A stretch of 35,963 nt of DNA from Flavobacterium psychrophilum (lineage in GTDB: Bacteria > Bacteroidota > Bacteroidia > Flavobacteriales > Flavobacteriaceae), in contig CAMDDB010000014.1 in the NCBI GenBank assembly GCA_945890865.1, positions 1 to 35,963 on the forward strand, read 5' to 3'. Below, in pieces: positions 25,301-33,067 of this stretch. The position numbers and the translations under genes were made by a program. The number at the start of each line of letters is the position of its first letter. Positions within the stretch are counted from its first letter, which is position 1. Below the pieces are notes generated by a model. That model made no database searches and was not told where the DNA came from. It saw nothing but the letters and a program-made list of their open reading frames with translations.

Positions 25301-26094
25301 TCAGCTATTTTATTCGTACCATCAAATAATGCAGCTGTTCTAATGGCTGTTGAACCTCCAGTACTAAAAGTAACATCAGTTAAAGTGGTGCCCAATGCAT
25401 CTGCATCTGTTGTTACGCCTCCATCTCGCAGTGTTAATCCATTTACTCCAACGGAATTTGCGATTGTTAAACTAGATGCGGTTTGCTTACTAGCATAATC
25501 AATATTTGAAGTGTAAGAATAACCTGATTGAGTAATAATATCAGAAGCTGTTGAATTTGAGGAGGCCGCTGCAGTTATTGAAACATCATCAATTGTCATA
25601 TTTGAAGAGCCCTTAGTAAAGCTCAATCTAACATATCGTGATGTTGTAAGTAATGAATAAGGACCTTTTGATGTGCAGCTTGTTGGAAGCCCAGAATTAC
25701 CAGTTAATACGGTTGTTACAGTTGTCCAATTTGTATTATCCGATGACTGTTCAATGGCCAATGTAGAGGTGCTTGAAGTGCTATTTGACTTTACAGTAAA
25801 AGACAATTGGTTTGGAACTCCAGTAAAATTTACTTTAGTTGATTGCGAAGAGGCTTCAAATTTTCCACCATCTGATCCAGAGCAAGCAAATGTAGAATTG
25901 TAATAAGTTCCCATTACATCAGTCCAACCGGTTGGTGCTGATCCCCATGTAGTTCTAGAAACTGGCAATGTCGTCTGCCCCCAGCTAAACCCCATCCCCA
26001 AAACCACCACAACCAGCGCTAGCAAATTTCTAAACGTTTTGCCTTCAGGTTTGCTTGTTGCAAAAGGCGTTAAAAAAAGTAATTTGTATTTCAT
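22366..26094 (-). CDS. large secreted protein with T9SS type A sorting domain
   Basis: A 1242-residue Ser/Thr/Asn-rich exported protein. It has an extended signal peptide (KLLFLTPFATSKPEGKT, then NLLALVVVVLGMGFSWGQ). An N-terminal beta-sandwich-like region follows, with SRYVRLSFTKGSSNMTIDDVSI. An Ig-like segment lies around 345-450 (FSQQPTDVNTNVSMSPAVTV). A GSWASPSSWESS module and beta-helix-like repeats run from about 465 to 760. ERYIPAGKRAFRLLSP is at about 770. The C-terminal type A sorting domain starts near 1168 (LVLYPNPAKAGDSFYV, ending SQGIYLVTVTTEGKTQHV). No catalytic motif is seen; adhesin or surface-layer function is a guess. The first ATG is at 26094; a TTG at 26100 precedes it. 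It would be exported through the PorV/PorU/GldJ machinery encoded nearby. Confidence 0.92.
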   Translation of the reverse strand: MKYKLLFLTPFATSKPEGKTFRNLLALVVVVLGMGFSWGQTTLPVSRTTWGSAPTGWTDVMGTYYNSTFACSGSDGGKFEASSQSTKVNFTGVPNQLSFTVKSNSTSSTSTLAIEQSSDNTNWTTVTTVLTGNSGLPTSCTSKGPYSLLTTSRYVRLSFTKGSSNMTIDDVSITAAASSNSTASDIITQSGYSYTSNIDYASKQTASSLTIANSVGVNGLTLRDGGVTTDADALGTTLTDVTFSTGGSTAIRTAALFDGTNKIAEVAVNGATSIVFSGLSLSATDGGTKDFELRVTYQSSVTDNQQIIYTVSSATASASTSSFAAANAGAAASSATGDNNRIEVTVSVLVFSQQPTDVNTNVSMSPAVTVTAKDTNNNNDLDFTDNIRVSSTGTMTGSPVSVAAVNGVATFSSLTHTNTGTGLTLLAERNNSGSWDLDVTSNPFSVAVVSTATDYFRSLATGSWASPSSWESSADNINWINATLIPTSNANVISIRNGHTVTINASVTVDEVTVLSGGILTASAVMTVNNGSGDDITVESGGRVNYTVAPVYSSSVIRIKTGGIVSIQVSGMTSAGTGVNASTHVYEDGSILEWNLASGTPSASGVTYFPNVTTEIPIFRFVVAPNGNPGGTNPTVINGRIELASGVSISWAGNGTKTFRNGVVGLGGLNTMSTASGTGVWNISGTTAQLGTNGGTSLTLSNTNGIAISGATTASLIGNLNIGTTTNLTVAASGTLNTGGFLTFKSDASGTASLGNSAGTITGNVTVERYIPAGKRAFRLLSPVVTTSNYISNNWQQQTHITGGLGTTGLSFDATATNNPSMFTFDNQATSGSGWASVANTNATNLIAGTGYRVLIRGNRSVDLTAPSADAMNAAITLSATGTLRTGSITLNSSSSPSINNTNYNAGFSLVGNPYQSPIDWNAVTKSGIDATYYAWDPNMGTTSQRGRYVTFNGTVNSVDGGVGSSNVGQFIQPGQAFFVKNTVSGVAGSLTFDEADKVATNANVFRTANLSTLTVSLYDPNELAIAGYPIDAMKAIFNTDYTNDMGLGDAIKLEASGENMAWYRNATKLAIDAAAPLTSTDELAMKTIRLGANKNYTLKINTTNFDATLTPYLVDNYLSTQTEISTAQAHLATFSTTDVPASFGEDRFKIIFQPRALSTDDFTHGLVLYPNPAKAGDSFYVQGSSAAEVTVYNVLGQNIPVQVKSQGNALQVTPMQTLSQGIYLVTVTTEGKTQHVKWIVE

Positions 26095-26133
26095 AATCAA
26101 TACGATTTATTTTACACATTTGTTAAAACATTT

Positions 26134-26141
26134 CAAAATTA
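26134..26141 (-). promoter_or_regulatory. putative -7 promoter element for the T9SS cargo gene
   Basis: TAATTTTG on the minus strand is an exact TAnnTTTG match 39 bases upstream of the ATG. The nearest upstream TTG is only 14 bases away, too short for a usual -33 spacing. Confidence 0.45.
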
Positions 26142-26210
26142 GTAAAAAAATTAAGCAAAAATTAAGGTAATTATTACCAAATTGTTAAGAAAAGGATTTG
26201 AGGGAAACGA

Positions 26211-26238
26211 ATTAGAAATTACGAATTACGAGTTACGA
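26211..26238. repeat. 7-base tandem repeat in the folC to T9SS-cargo spacer
   Basis: Four heptamers in a row: ATTAGAA, ATTACGA, ATTACGA, GTTACGA. They lie 35 bases from the folC stop in a 178-base spacer. The unit length matches the repeats at 6539-6588 and 11687-11714. Confidence 0.85.
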
Positions 26239-26272
26239 TTTTGGCTGCGCCTCGGGTTGTGTTGCAAAAAGA

Positions 26273-27487
26273 TTAGACTATTTCTGCCACTACAAAAGTA
26301 CTACCGCCCACATAAATAAAATCACTGGAATTTGCACGGGACAACGCTTTTTCATACGCCGCTGGCACCGATTGGTACACTTGTCCTTCTAAGCCATACC
26401 TATGGGCTTTTTCTTGCAAAATAGCAGCGTCTAATCCGCGGGGCATGTTGGGTTTTGAAAAATAATACACGGCATTTTTGGGAAATAAGGGTAAAATGGC
26501 GTCTAAATCTTTGTCGTTTACCACGCCCAAAACCACATGCAAAGTGTCATAATCTTGTTGGTCTATTTGGGCCAACACTTCTGCTAAACCGTGAGCATTG
26601 TGTGCGGTATCACATACGGCAAAAGGTTTTTCTTGCAACACCTGCCATCGTCCAAGCAAACCCGTATTGCGTATTACATTTTGAAAACCCGCTTGGATCT
26701 GTTCTTCTGAAATTGAAAAGGTGGCGCGCAAAACTGCAATCGCTTGAAGCACAGTTTTTTTATTGTGTTTTTGATACGCTCCTTGCAAAGCACAAGGATA
26801 GGTCACTTCTGGAGCGGTTTGCGCAAAGAAAATAGGCGCCTGCTCGGCAGCCGCTTTGTTTTGAAAAACAGGATAGGTCTCTTGGTTGTATTCTCCTATT
26901 ACAACCGGAATATTCTGCTTAATAATTCCGGCTTTTTCGGTGGCAATTTTAGCCAACGTATCCCCTAAAAACTGGGTATGATCAAAACCAATGTTGGTAA
27001 TCACCGAAAGTACCGGCACAATAACGTTTGTAGCATCGAGCCTGCCTCCCATACCTACTTCAATGATGGCCACATCTACTTGGGCTTTTGCAAAATAATC
27101 AAACGCCAGGCCTACGGTCATTTCGAAAAAACTCAACGCATTGGCTTCAAAAAAAACTTGGTTTTTGGCTACAAAATCCACTACAAACTCCTCAGAAATT
27201 TCAACTCCATTGATTTTGATGCGTTCCCTAAAACCTTTCAAATGTGGCGAGGTATACAAGCCCACTTTATAGCCCGCTTCTTGAAGTATGGAAGCCATCA
27301 TCGAAGAAGTCGAGCCTTTGCCATTAGTCCCCGCCACATGAACCGATTTGAATTGCAACTCGGGATGATCCAAATGCTCCACCAGCAATACGATATTGGT
27401 CAAATCTTTTTTATAGGCAACTGCACCCTGCATTTGAAACATGGGCAACTGCTTAAAGAGCCATTCTGTGGTTTCTTGGTAATTCAT
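26273..27487 (-). CDS. folC: bifunctional folylpolyglutamate synthase/dihydrofolate synthase
   Basis: A 404-residue Mur-ligase-related cytosolic enzyme that adds glutamate to dihydropteroate and extends the polyglutamate tail of folates. The P-loop GTNGKGS (53-59) lies in the FolC signature VHVAGTNGKGSTSSM. GLYTSPHLKGFRERIKI and VGMGGRLDATNV are further family-specific motifs, and DTAHNAHG marks the C-terminal domain. Length is typical. The start lies 36 bases after the tonB stop, so it probably ends the exbB-exbD-tonB transcript; no clear terminator is seen in the spacer beyond it. Confidence 0.95.
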   Translation of the reverse strand: MNYQETTEWLFKQLPMFQMQGAVAYKKDLTNIVLLVEHLDHPELQFKSVHVAGTNGKGSTSSMMASILQEAGYKVGLYTSPHLKGFRERIKINGVEISEEFVVDFVAKNQVFFEANALSFFEMTVGLAFDYFAKAQVDVAIIEVGMGGRLDATNVIVPVLSVITNIGFDHTQFLGDTLAKIATEKAGIIKQNIPVVIGEYNQETYPVFQNKAAAEQAPIFFAQTAPEVTYPCALQGAYQKHNKKTVLQAIAVLRATFSISEEQIQAGFQNVIRNTGLLGRWQVLQEKPFAVCDTAHNAHGLAEVLAQIDQQDYDTLHVVLGVVNDKDLDAILPLFPKNAVYYFSKPNMPRGLDAAILQEKAHRYGLEGQVYQSVPAAYEKALSRANSSDFIYVGGSTFVVAEIV

Positions 27488-27523
27488 TTTATTGGTTTTG
27501 AAACGAAGGTTTGGGTGTTTTGG

Positions 27524-28309
27524 CTACTCTCCCAATTGAAAATTAACCACCACAAAACCGATTTGGGTTTCGGGAGCATTGCTATCCGATTGCCATTTGA
27601 ATGTTTTTGCTGTTTCAATGGCTGGGTTTACCAAACAGGGATTTGTATTTGTTGTTCCTTGCGAGCGCTCGGCACGTATTACATTGCCTTGACGGTTTAC
27701 CCAAATTTTTACAACTACTTTTCCCGACTCGTTACAATCTTGTATTTTTTTACTGTTGCCATATAATTTTCTCCCCGATAAACCCCACCCAGTTCCTTTT
27801 CCTGTTCCTTTACCATCTCCGGTTCCGTCACCATAAAAACTATTGGCATACAAACTGCCGTTAATACTTCCTTTGTCTCCTCCGTCTTTATCATCGCCGT
27901 GTCCGGTTTGCGCCGTTCCTGTAGTTTTGGGTCCTTTTAGTATACTGTTTAGGGCACTGTTGGTTTTTCGTTTGGGCGGCGTAGGCGTGGGCGGTGCCTC
28001 AGAAGGTGTGGTTGCCGTTTGCACTGCCGCAGCTTTAACTTTGGTTTGTGTGGTAATTTTTTGAGCAGGTGTTTCTACCGCTTCCTTCACCACTGGTTCT
28101 GGGGCAGTTTGCACCTTTTCGATGGGTTGAATGTCTCCATTTCCGGTATCAGAAGTACCAAAATTTATGGCAATTTCGCCACCTTTAAACACATAAGGAA
28201 CATTAGGATCGTCTTTTAGTACATAAAAATAAAAACAAATAAACAACACTATGAATACAACAACTGTTATACCCAAAGATCGTTTTTCATATTTGGTTTC
28301 TATAATCAT
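27524..28309 (-). CDS. TonB-family energy transducer
   Basis: A 261-residue protein anchored by one N-terminal membrane span (about 12-31, LGITVVVFIVLFICFYFYVL). A periplasmic Pro-rich spacer (PPTPTPPKRK) and a Gly/Asp-rich low-complexity stretch (about 125-165) follow. A C-terminal TonB-like domain has GKVVVKIWVNRQGNVIRAE, PAIETAKTFKW and IGFVVVNFQLGE. It couples the ExbB/ExbD motor to outer-membrane TonB-dependent transporters. It starts 2 bases after the exbD stop. Flavobacteria usually carry several such sets; the receptor served by this one is unknown. Confidence 0.9.
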   Translation of the reverse strand: MIIETKYEKRSLGITVVVFIVLFICFYFYVLKDDPNVPYVFKGGEIAINFGTSDTGNGDIQPIEKVQTAPEPVVKEAVETPAQKITTQTKVKAAAVQTATTPSEAPPTPTPPKRKTNSALNSILKGPKTTGTAQTGHGDDKDGGDKGSINGSLYANSFYGDGTGDGKGTGKGTGWGLSGRKLYGNSKKIQDCNESGKVVVKIWVNRQGNVIRAERSQGTTNTNPCLVNPAIETAKTFKWQSDSNAPETQIGFVVVNFQLGE

Positions 28310-28311
28310 GT

Positions 28312-28707
28312 TTATTTGGGAGCTACAGCTAACACTATTTTGTATTGATTTCGGTAGGCAATATCCATTACTTTAACCGCATTTTCAATCGGAACCTCTT
28401 TGGCCACGTGCAAAACAATATTCGGTTCTTTTTGTCCGGCTAATTTTTGTTGCAAGGCCGCTTCTAATTGTTCTATGGGAAGTTGTTCTTGATCTAAAAA
28501 ATAATTGAATTTTCCATCAATACTCACCGAAATCGTTTCTACTTGATCCGATTGGCCTGCCGAATTTGGCAACACCAAATCTAAAGCATTGGTATTGGTC
28601 ATTGTGGTGACGGCTATCATAAAAAAGATCAACAACAAGAAAACAATATCGGTCATGGAAGACATATTGAATTCTGCATTTACTTTATTTCTTCCTCTTA
28701 AATTCAT
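28312..28707 (-). CDS. exbD: ExbD/TolR-family biopolymer transport protein
   Basis: A 131-residue protein with a short cytoplasmic start (MNLRGRNKVNAEFNMSSM), one membrane span (about 20-37, DIVFLLLIFFMIAVTTM) and a small periplasmic domain. Asp20, at the start of the span in MTDIVFLLL, is the conserved proton-carrying residue of the family. It works with ExbB as the proton-driven motor. It starts 2 bases after exbB and ends 2 bases before tonB, so translation is tightly coupled. Confidence 0.93.
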   Translation of the reverse strand: MNLRGRNKVNAEFNMSSMTDIVFLLLIFFMIAVTTMTNTNALDLVLPNSAGQSDQVETISVSIDGKFNYFLDQEQLPIEQLEAALQQKLAGQKEPNIVLHVAKEVPIENAVKVMDIAYRNQYKIVLAVAPK

Positions 28708-28709
28708 AA

Positions 28710-29417
28710 TTAAACAGGTTCGTTAAGTACATCCAAGAAATCCACCACATTTACTTCCATCATGTGTACAATTTTATCGGTAATGCTTACCAAATGATTA
28801 TAACCTACATAGGCAATAATCCCCACAATCAATCCCACAACAGTGGTCATCATTGCCGTGTAAATACCTTCAGATAATACACTCATCTCAATTTTATTTG
28901 AACCACTGGTTGCCATTTCGTGAAAGGCCATTACCATTCCAATAACCGTTCCTAAGAAACCAGTCATCGGACCCGCACCCGATAATGTGGCTAGCAAACT
29001 CACATTTTTTTCTAATTTATACACCTCTAATTTTCCGGCATTTTCAATAGCAATATTGATATCTTCTAGGGGTTTTCCAATGCGTGAAATTCCTTTCTCA
29101 ATCAATCGAGCCACGGGAGAATTTGTTGCCGCACAAAGCATTTTTGCATTGTCAATTTTTCCTTGTTGCAAATGCATCTTAATTTGCGTCATGAAATTTT
29201 GATCCATTTTTGAGGCCGCTTTAATGGCCATAAAACGTTCTAAATACAAGTAAATCGTAAGAAATAACATGATAAAAATAGCCGTCATTACGATTTGACC
29301 CACTAAGCCACCGCTGAAAATAATTTCCATTAACGTCAACTCTTTTTTGGTTGCAATCGAATCAACCGCTTGATTGGCGGCAGTGGCAACGGTATCCATT
29401 TGAAGAAAAATACTCAT
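28710..29417 (-). CDS. exbB: ExbB/TolQ/MotA-family proton channel protein
   Basis: A 235-residue inner-membrane protein with three spans: about 35-58 (GLVGQIVMTAIFIMLFLTI), then LLATLSGAGPMTGFLGTVIGMVMAF and AMMTTVVGLIVGIIAYVGY. The second and third carry the family motifs GxxxxxxGFLGTVxGM and the TT pair. It forms the pentameric channel around ExbD. The N-terminus has a long, apparently exported stretch, as is common in Bacteroidetes homologues. A TATATTTA sequence (29442-29449) lies in the 50-base gap after nhaA and could be a weak internal promoter. Confidence 0.94.
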   Translation of the reverse strand: MSIFLQMDTVATAANQAVDSIATKKELTLMEIIFSGGLVGQIVMTAIFIMLFLTIYLYLERFMAIKAASKMDQNFMTQIKMHLQQGKIDNAKMLCAATNSPVARLIEKGISRIGKPLEDINIAIENAGKLEVYKLEKNVSLLATLSGAGPMTGFLGTVIGMVMAFHEMATSGSNKIEMSVLSEGIYTAMMTTVVGLIVGIIAYVGYNHLVSITDKIVHMMEVNVVDFLDVLNEPV

Positions 29418-29467
29418 AATAATAGGTTTTAATTTGAAACGTAAATATAAAATAAAAATTGCTCGAA

Positions 29468-30598
29468 TTATTTACATGTTTTTTTTAACCACAAAAAACC
29501 AATAATACCGGATAATGTTGAAGCCACTAAAATCATAAACTTTGCGTTATTGATAATTTCTGCTTCTTCAAAAGCCAATAAACTGATAAAAATGGACATG
29601 GTAAAACCTATGCCTCCCAAAAAACCTGCCCCTAATAATTTTTTTAAGTTCAAATCCCTAGGTATTTTTGCTAAGCCAAATTTTATCACTAGATATGAAA
29701 AAATAATTATTCCCAAGGGTTTACCAATAATTAAGCCAAAAATAATACCCAAAGAATAATGCTCCGTAAAATTTTGCACCCAATCGGGACCAATAATTAT
29801 GGCCGTGTTACACAAAGCAAACAAAGGCAAAATGATATATACTACAGGCTTATGTAAAAAATGCTGTAATTTATAAGAAATAGTGTTTTCAGAACCATCT
29901 TGAAAAGGAATAGCAAAGGCTAATAATACCCCTGTAATGGTGGCATGAACCCCAGAATTGAGCATAAAATACCACATAAATACACCTGCCACTAAATAAA
30001 TCCAAAGTTGGTACACCTTCATGCGGTTCAAAATCAATAGTCCTGCAAAAATGGCTAAGGAAATCAACAAATTGGCAAAATATAATGTTTTAGTATAAAA
30101 CAATGCGATGACAATTATGGCACCCAAATCGTCAATTACTGCTAATGCTGTAAGGAACACTTTTAACGAATTAGGAACATTTTTACCAACTAAGGATAAA
30201 ATCCCTAAAGCAAAAGCAATATCCGTTGCCATGGGAATCCCGATCCCCGATTGCGTTTTTGTTCCAAAATTAAACAAAAGAAAAATCAAGGCCGGAAAAA
30301 TCATCCCGCCCAAGGCTCCTGAAATAGGCAAAATCGCATCTTTTATTTTAGACAACTCCCCAATATAGACTTCCCGCTCTAATTCCAATCCGATCATCAA
30401 AAAGAAAATAGCCATTAATCCATCGTTAATCCAATGCTCTAAACTATGGTTTGCCAAAGGATAATGCCATATGTCAAAATAACTTTCTGAAAAAGAGGTA
30501 TTAGAAATGACCAATGAAAAGGCTGTACAGATTAATAAAATTAATCCGCCCGCTTTTTCGCTTTCAAAAAAGGATGTAAAAAGTTTGGTCAGTCGCAT
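29468..30598 (-). CDS. nhaA: Na+/H+ antiporter NhaA
   Basis: A 376-residue membrane antiporter that expels sodium in exchange for protons and keeps cytoplasmic pH in balance. The family's key aspartates are visible: Asp126 in PMATDIAFALGIL, and the paired Asp156-Asp157 in ALAVIDDLGAI. FFLMIGLELEREVYIGEL and GGIGFTMSIFISLLAF are further NhaA signatures. About 11 hydrophobic segments can be read. Length is normal. It starts 4 bases after the glutamate dehydrogenase stop, so both are on one transcript. Confidence 0.96.
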   Translation of the reverse strand: MRLTKLFTSFFESEKAGGLILLICTAFSLVISNTSFSESYFDIWHYPLANHSLEHWINDGLMAIFFLMIGLELEREVYIGELSKIKDAILPISGALGGMIFPALIFLLFNFGTKTQSGIGIPMATDIAFALGILSLVGKNVPNSLKVFLTALAVIDDLGAIIVIALFYTKTLYFANLLISLAIFAGLLILNRMKVYQLWIYLVAGVFMWYFMLNSGVHATITGVLLAFAIPFQDGSENTISYKLQHFLHKPVVYIILPLFALCNTAIIIGPDWVQNFTEHYSLGIIFGLIIGKPLGIIIFSYLVIKFGLAKIPRDLNLKKLLGAGFLGGIGFTMSIFISLLAFEEAEIINNAKFMILVASTLSGIIGFLWLKKTCK

Positions 30599-30602
30599 AA
30601 AT

Positions 30603-31829
30603 TTACACGAGTTGTTTCAAGGCAATTTCGAAAGCAGTAGCGCTAATGTTTTTCTTATCGGAGTTGATGGCATGCGCTTTTTGAAGTGCCAATTTAATTC
30701 GATGGGATGTATCCGAAAATATTGCCTCGTCGGTCATTTGTACTTTTTGCTCCATGAAATAAGCAAAAACACGGGCCATACCGCAATTTGCAATAAAGTC
30801 TGGAATCAAACTCACTTTCTGATCGGTAGCTTCCATGATGGGTCCAAAGAAAATTGCTGTGTCGGCAAAAGGCACATTGGCACCACTAGAAATCACTTCC
30901 AATCCCGCTGCAATCATATTATCCACTTGGTCTTTAGTTACTAATCTTGAAGCTGCACAAGGTGCAAATATCTGAGCACCCATCGACCAAATTTTAGCAT
31001 TAATTTCGGCAAAAGGAATCATATTATTTGCTACTAATTTATTGCCGTCTTTATTCAAAAACAATGTCTTTATTTCTTCAAAAGAATATCCTTGCTCGTT
31101 CATGATTCCGCCATCTCTATCGATAATTCCCACTACTTTTGCGCCCATTTGAGCCAAATAAAAAGCGGCTGCAGAACCCACATTACCAAAACCTTGTATT
31201 ATGGCTTTTTTTCCCACAATGGTTCCGCCATAAATATCATAGTAATGATGTGCCGCTTCGGCAACACCATATCCTGTAATCATATCGGCTACGGTATATT
31301 TTCTGTTTACGTCTGGAGAAAAATTAGGATTTTCTATCACTTTAATAACGCCTTGACGCAATTGACCTATTCTGTTGATTTTATCGGCTTCTGTAGGTTT
31401 AAAATGTCCGTTAAACACTCCTTCTTGTGGATGCCAAACCCCACAATCTTCTGTCATTGGTATAACTTCGTGAATTTCATCTACATTCAAATCACCACCC
31501 GTTCCATAATAATTTTTTAAAAGGGGCGAAACCGCTTTGTACCAACGCTCCAAAACGCCTTTTTTTCTAGGATCGTTTGGATCAAAGTTAATACCTGATT
31601 TTGCACCACCAATAGCCGGTCCTGAAACCGAAAATTTCACTTCCATAGTTTTAGCTAATGAAAGTACTTCGTTCATATCCAAACCTTTTCGCATACGGGT
31701 TCCCCCACCTGCAGCACCACCTCGCAAGGAATTAATTACAGTCCAACCCTCCGCTTCAGTTTCGGGGTCTTTCCAATTGAATACAATTTCTGGTTCTTTA
31801 TTTTCAAATTTTTGTAATAAATCTTTCAT
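30603..31829 (-). CDS. Glu/Leu/Phe/Val dehydrogenase (probable glutamate dehydrogenase)
   Basis: A 408-residue cytosolic enzyme that interconverts an amino acid and its 2-oxo acid with NAD(P). The catalytic domain has GGAAGGGTRMRKG, EVKFSVSGPAIGGAKSGINFDP (with a Ser where GDH commonly has Gly) and GTGGDLNVDE. The dinucleotide domain has IQGFGNVGSAA. Length fits the hexameric glutamate dehydrogenase group. Leucine dehydrogenases are shorter, so glutamate is favoured but not proven. The ATG at 31829 is chosen; an in-frame TTG upstream is part of the TATATTTG promoter box. It is the first gene of the gdh-nhaA unit. Confidence 0.88.
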   Translation of the reverse strand: MKDLLQKFENKEPEIVFNWKDPETEAEGWTVINSLRGGAAGGGTRMRKGLDMNEVLSLAKTMEVKFSVSGPAIGGAKSGINFDPNDPRKKGVLERWYKAVSPLLKNYYGTGGDLNVDEIHEVIPMTEDCGVWHPQEGVFNGHFKPTEADKINRIGQLRQGVIKVIENPNFSPDVNRKYTVADMITGYGVAEAAHHYYDIYGGTIVGKKAIIQGFGNVGSAAAFYLAQMGAKVVGIIDRDGGIMNEQGYSFEEIKTLFLNKDGNKLVANNMIPFAEINAKIWSMGAQIFAPCAASRLVTKDQVDNMIAAGLEVISSGANVPFADTAIFFGPIMEATDQKVSLIPDFIANCGMARVFAYFMEQKVQMTDEAIFSDTSHRIKLALQKAHAINSDKKNISATAFEIALKQLV

Positions 31830-31853
31830 GGTAACATTCGTTTTATGGTTTTG

Positions 31854-31861
31854 CAAATATA
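31854..31861 (-). promoter_or_regulatory. putative -7 promoter element for the glutamate dehydrogenase unit
   Basis: TATATTTG on the minus strand is an exact TAnnTTTG match, 24 bases upstream of the ATG at 31829. No -33 TTG is seen. Confidence 0.5.
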
Positions 31862-31912
31862 CATATTCTGTATAAGCACTTTGAATTATACGCTAAATTT
31901 TGGTGGTAAATA

Positions 31913-32971
31913 TTAGATATATATTTGACCTGAAGAATGATCCCGTTGGGCGCCGGTAACAGAAGCCAATACATTGACTTCATTTCGCAATCGCAACACA
32001 CCTAACAAGGCAAAAATCAAAGCCTCTTTAAACTGAATGGTTTGGTCCTCTGGAATCGTTATTTGTACTGAAGGTAAATGGCATTGTAATTGATCGATCA
32101 AAAACGTGTGATAAGCGCCGCCACCGGTGATCAATAATTTGGTGTTGGGTTTGCAAACAGCGGCAATTTGAAACGCAATATGTTCTACAAAAGTGCGCAA
32201 TATAGCAGCTGCAGGAAGGGCAATGGAATGCAGCAATGGAAAAATAGTATCGTTCACAAACTCCATTCCTAACGATTTGGGATAGGCCATTTTGTAATAC
32301 GCTAACCCATTCAATTGGGCTAATAATTCGGGGTGAATTGTTCCTGTTTTGGCAATAGTTCCCCCATCGTCATACGGTAAGCCGATGGCATTCGCATAGT
32401 AATTCAAAACGGTATTGACTGGCGAAATATCAAACGCCTTTCGGATTCCGTTTTCATGAAAAGAGATATTCGAAAATCCGCCTAAATTCAAACAATAATC
32501 ATATTCCGAAAAAAGTAATTCATCTCCAATAGGCACTAATGGCGCACCTTGTCCCCCTAATGCTACATCTTGCGCCCTAAAATCGCATACAATGGTATAA
32601 GGTAGAAAATCGCGCAGTAACGGCAAATTTCCTATTTGAAGCGTGAAGCCATTATTCGGTTGGTGTAAAATCGTGTGGCCGTGCGAACAAACGGCATCAA
32701 TGGCAACCAACTGATGTTTGGAAATAAATTCAGAAATAATCGAAGCCAACAATTTGGTATAAGAAACATTCAACGCGTCTAATTCTAATGGGCTAAAATG
32801 AAACGCATTTTTCAACGTTTCAACCCATTTTTCTGAGTAAGCTACAGTCTCCGAATGAAGAATTTCATAGGTCCATTGGTCTGAACAATTGAATTTAATA
32901 TAAGCTAAATCCACTCCATCTAAGGAGGTACCCGACATGACACCGATAACGTTGTAGTTTTCTTTAAACAT
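31913..32971 (-). CDS. anmK: anhydro-N-acetylmuramic acid kinase
   Basis: A 352-residue cytosolic kinase of the hexokinase/Hsp70 fold. It opens and phosphorylates 1,6-anhydro-MurNAc, giving MurNAc-6-phosphate for cell-wall recycling. The N-terminal phosphate-binding motif is MSGTSLDGVD (12-21), followed later by VCSHGHTI, QIGN, VCDFRAQDVALGGQGAPLVP, LNLGGFSN, FDISPVN and, near the end, LLITGGGAYH. Length is typical. It diverges from the acyl-CoA dehydrogenase gene across 96 bases and is separated from the downstream glutamate dehydrogenase gene by 83 bases with a promoter. Confidence 0.95.
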   Translation of the reverse strand: MFKENYNVIGVMSGTSLDGVDLAYIKFNCSDQWTYEILHSETVAYSEKWVETLKNAFHFSPLELDALNVSYTKLLASIISEFISKHQLVAIDAVCSHGHTILHQPNNGFTLQIGNLPLLRDFLPYTIVCDFRAQDVALGGQGAPLVPIGDELLFSEYDYCLNLGGFSNISFHENGIRKAFDISPVNTVLNYYANAIGLPYDDGGTIAKTGTIHPELLAQLNGLAYYKMAYPKSLGMEFVNDTIFPLLHSIALPAAAILRTFVEHIAFQIAAVCKPNTKLLITGGGAYHTFLIDQLQCHLPSVQITIPEDQTIQFKEALIFALLGVLRLRNEVNVLASVTGAQRDHSSGQIYI

Positions 32972-32993
32972 GGGTTAAAATTACAAATTGTTA

Positions 32994-33024
32994 TTGAAAT
33001 TTTACTAATAATTAGTTACATTTG
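32994..33024 (+). promoter_or_regulatory. promoter for the acyl-CoA dehydrogenase gene
   Basis: TTG (32994-32996), 20 bases, then TACATTTG (33017-33024): both parts match the Flavobacterium consensus. The ATG is 43 bases downstream. Confidence 0.65.
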
Positions 33025-33067
33025 GGGACTCAAAATAGTAAATTATCAAACAATACATCTAAATTAT

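Noticed and set aside
23387..25903. Several long plus-strand open frames opposite the T9SS cargo gene
   Set aside because: The cargo gene's repetitive Ser/Thr/Asn codons leave few stops on the opposite strand. The translations are low-complexity Val/Pro/Ala-rich, with no start context or family features.
26978..27766. A 262-codon plus-strand frame opposite folC and tonB
   Set aside because: It spans two well-supported minus-strand genes, has no recognisable domain, and has a composition rich in His/Phe/Arg that is typical of an antisense frame.
31830..31856. TTG start extending glutamate dehydrogenase by nine residues
   Set aside because: The TTG overlaps the TATATTTG -7 box, so it cannot be in the transcript if that promoter is right.
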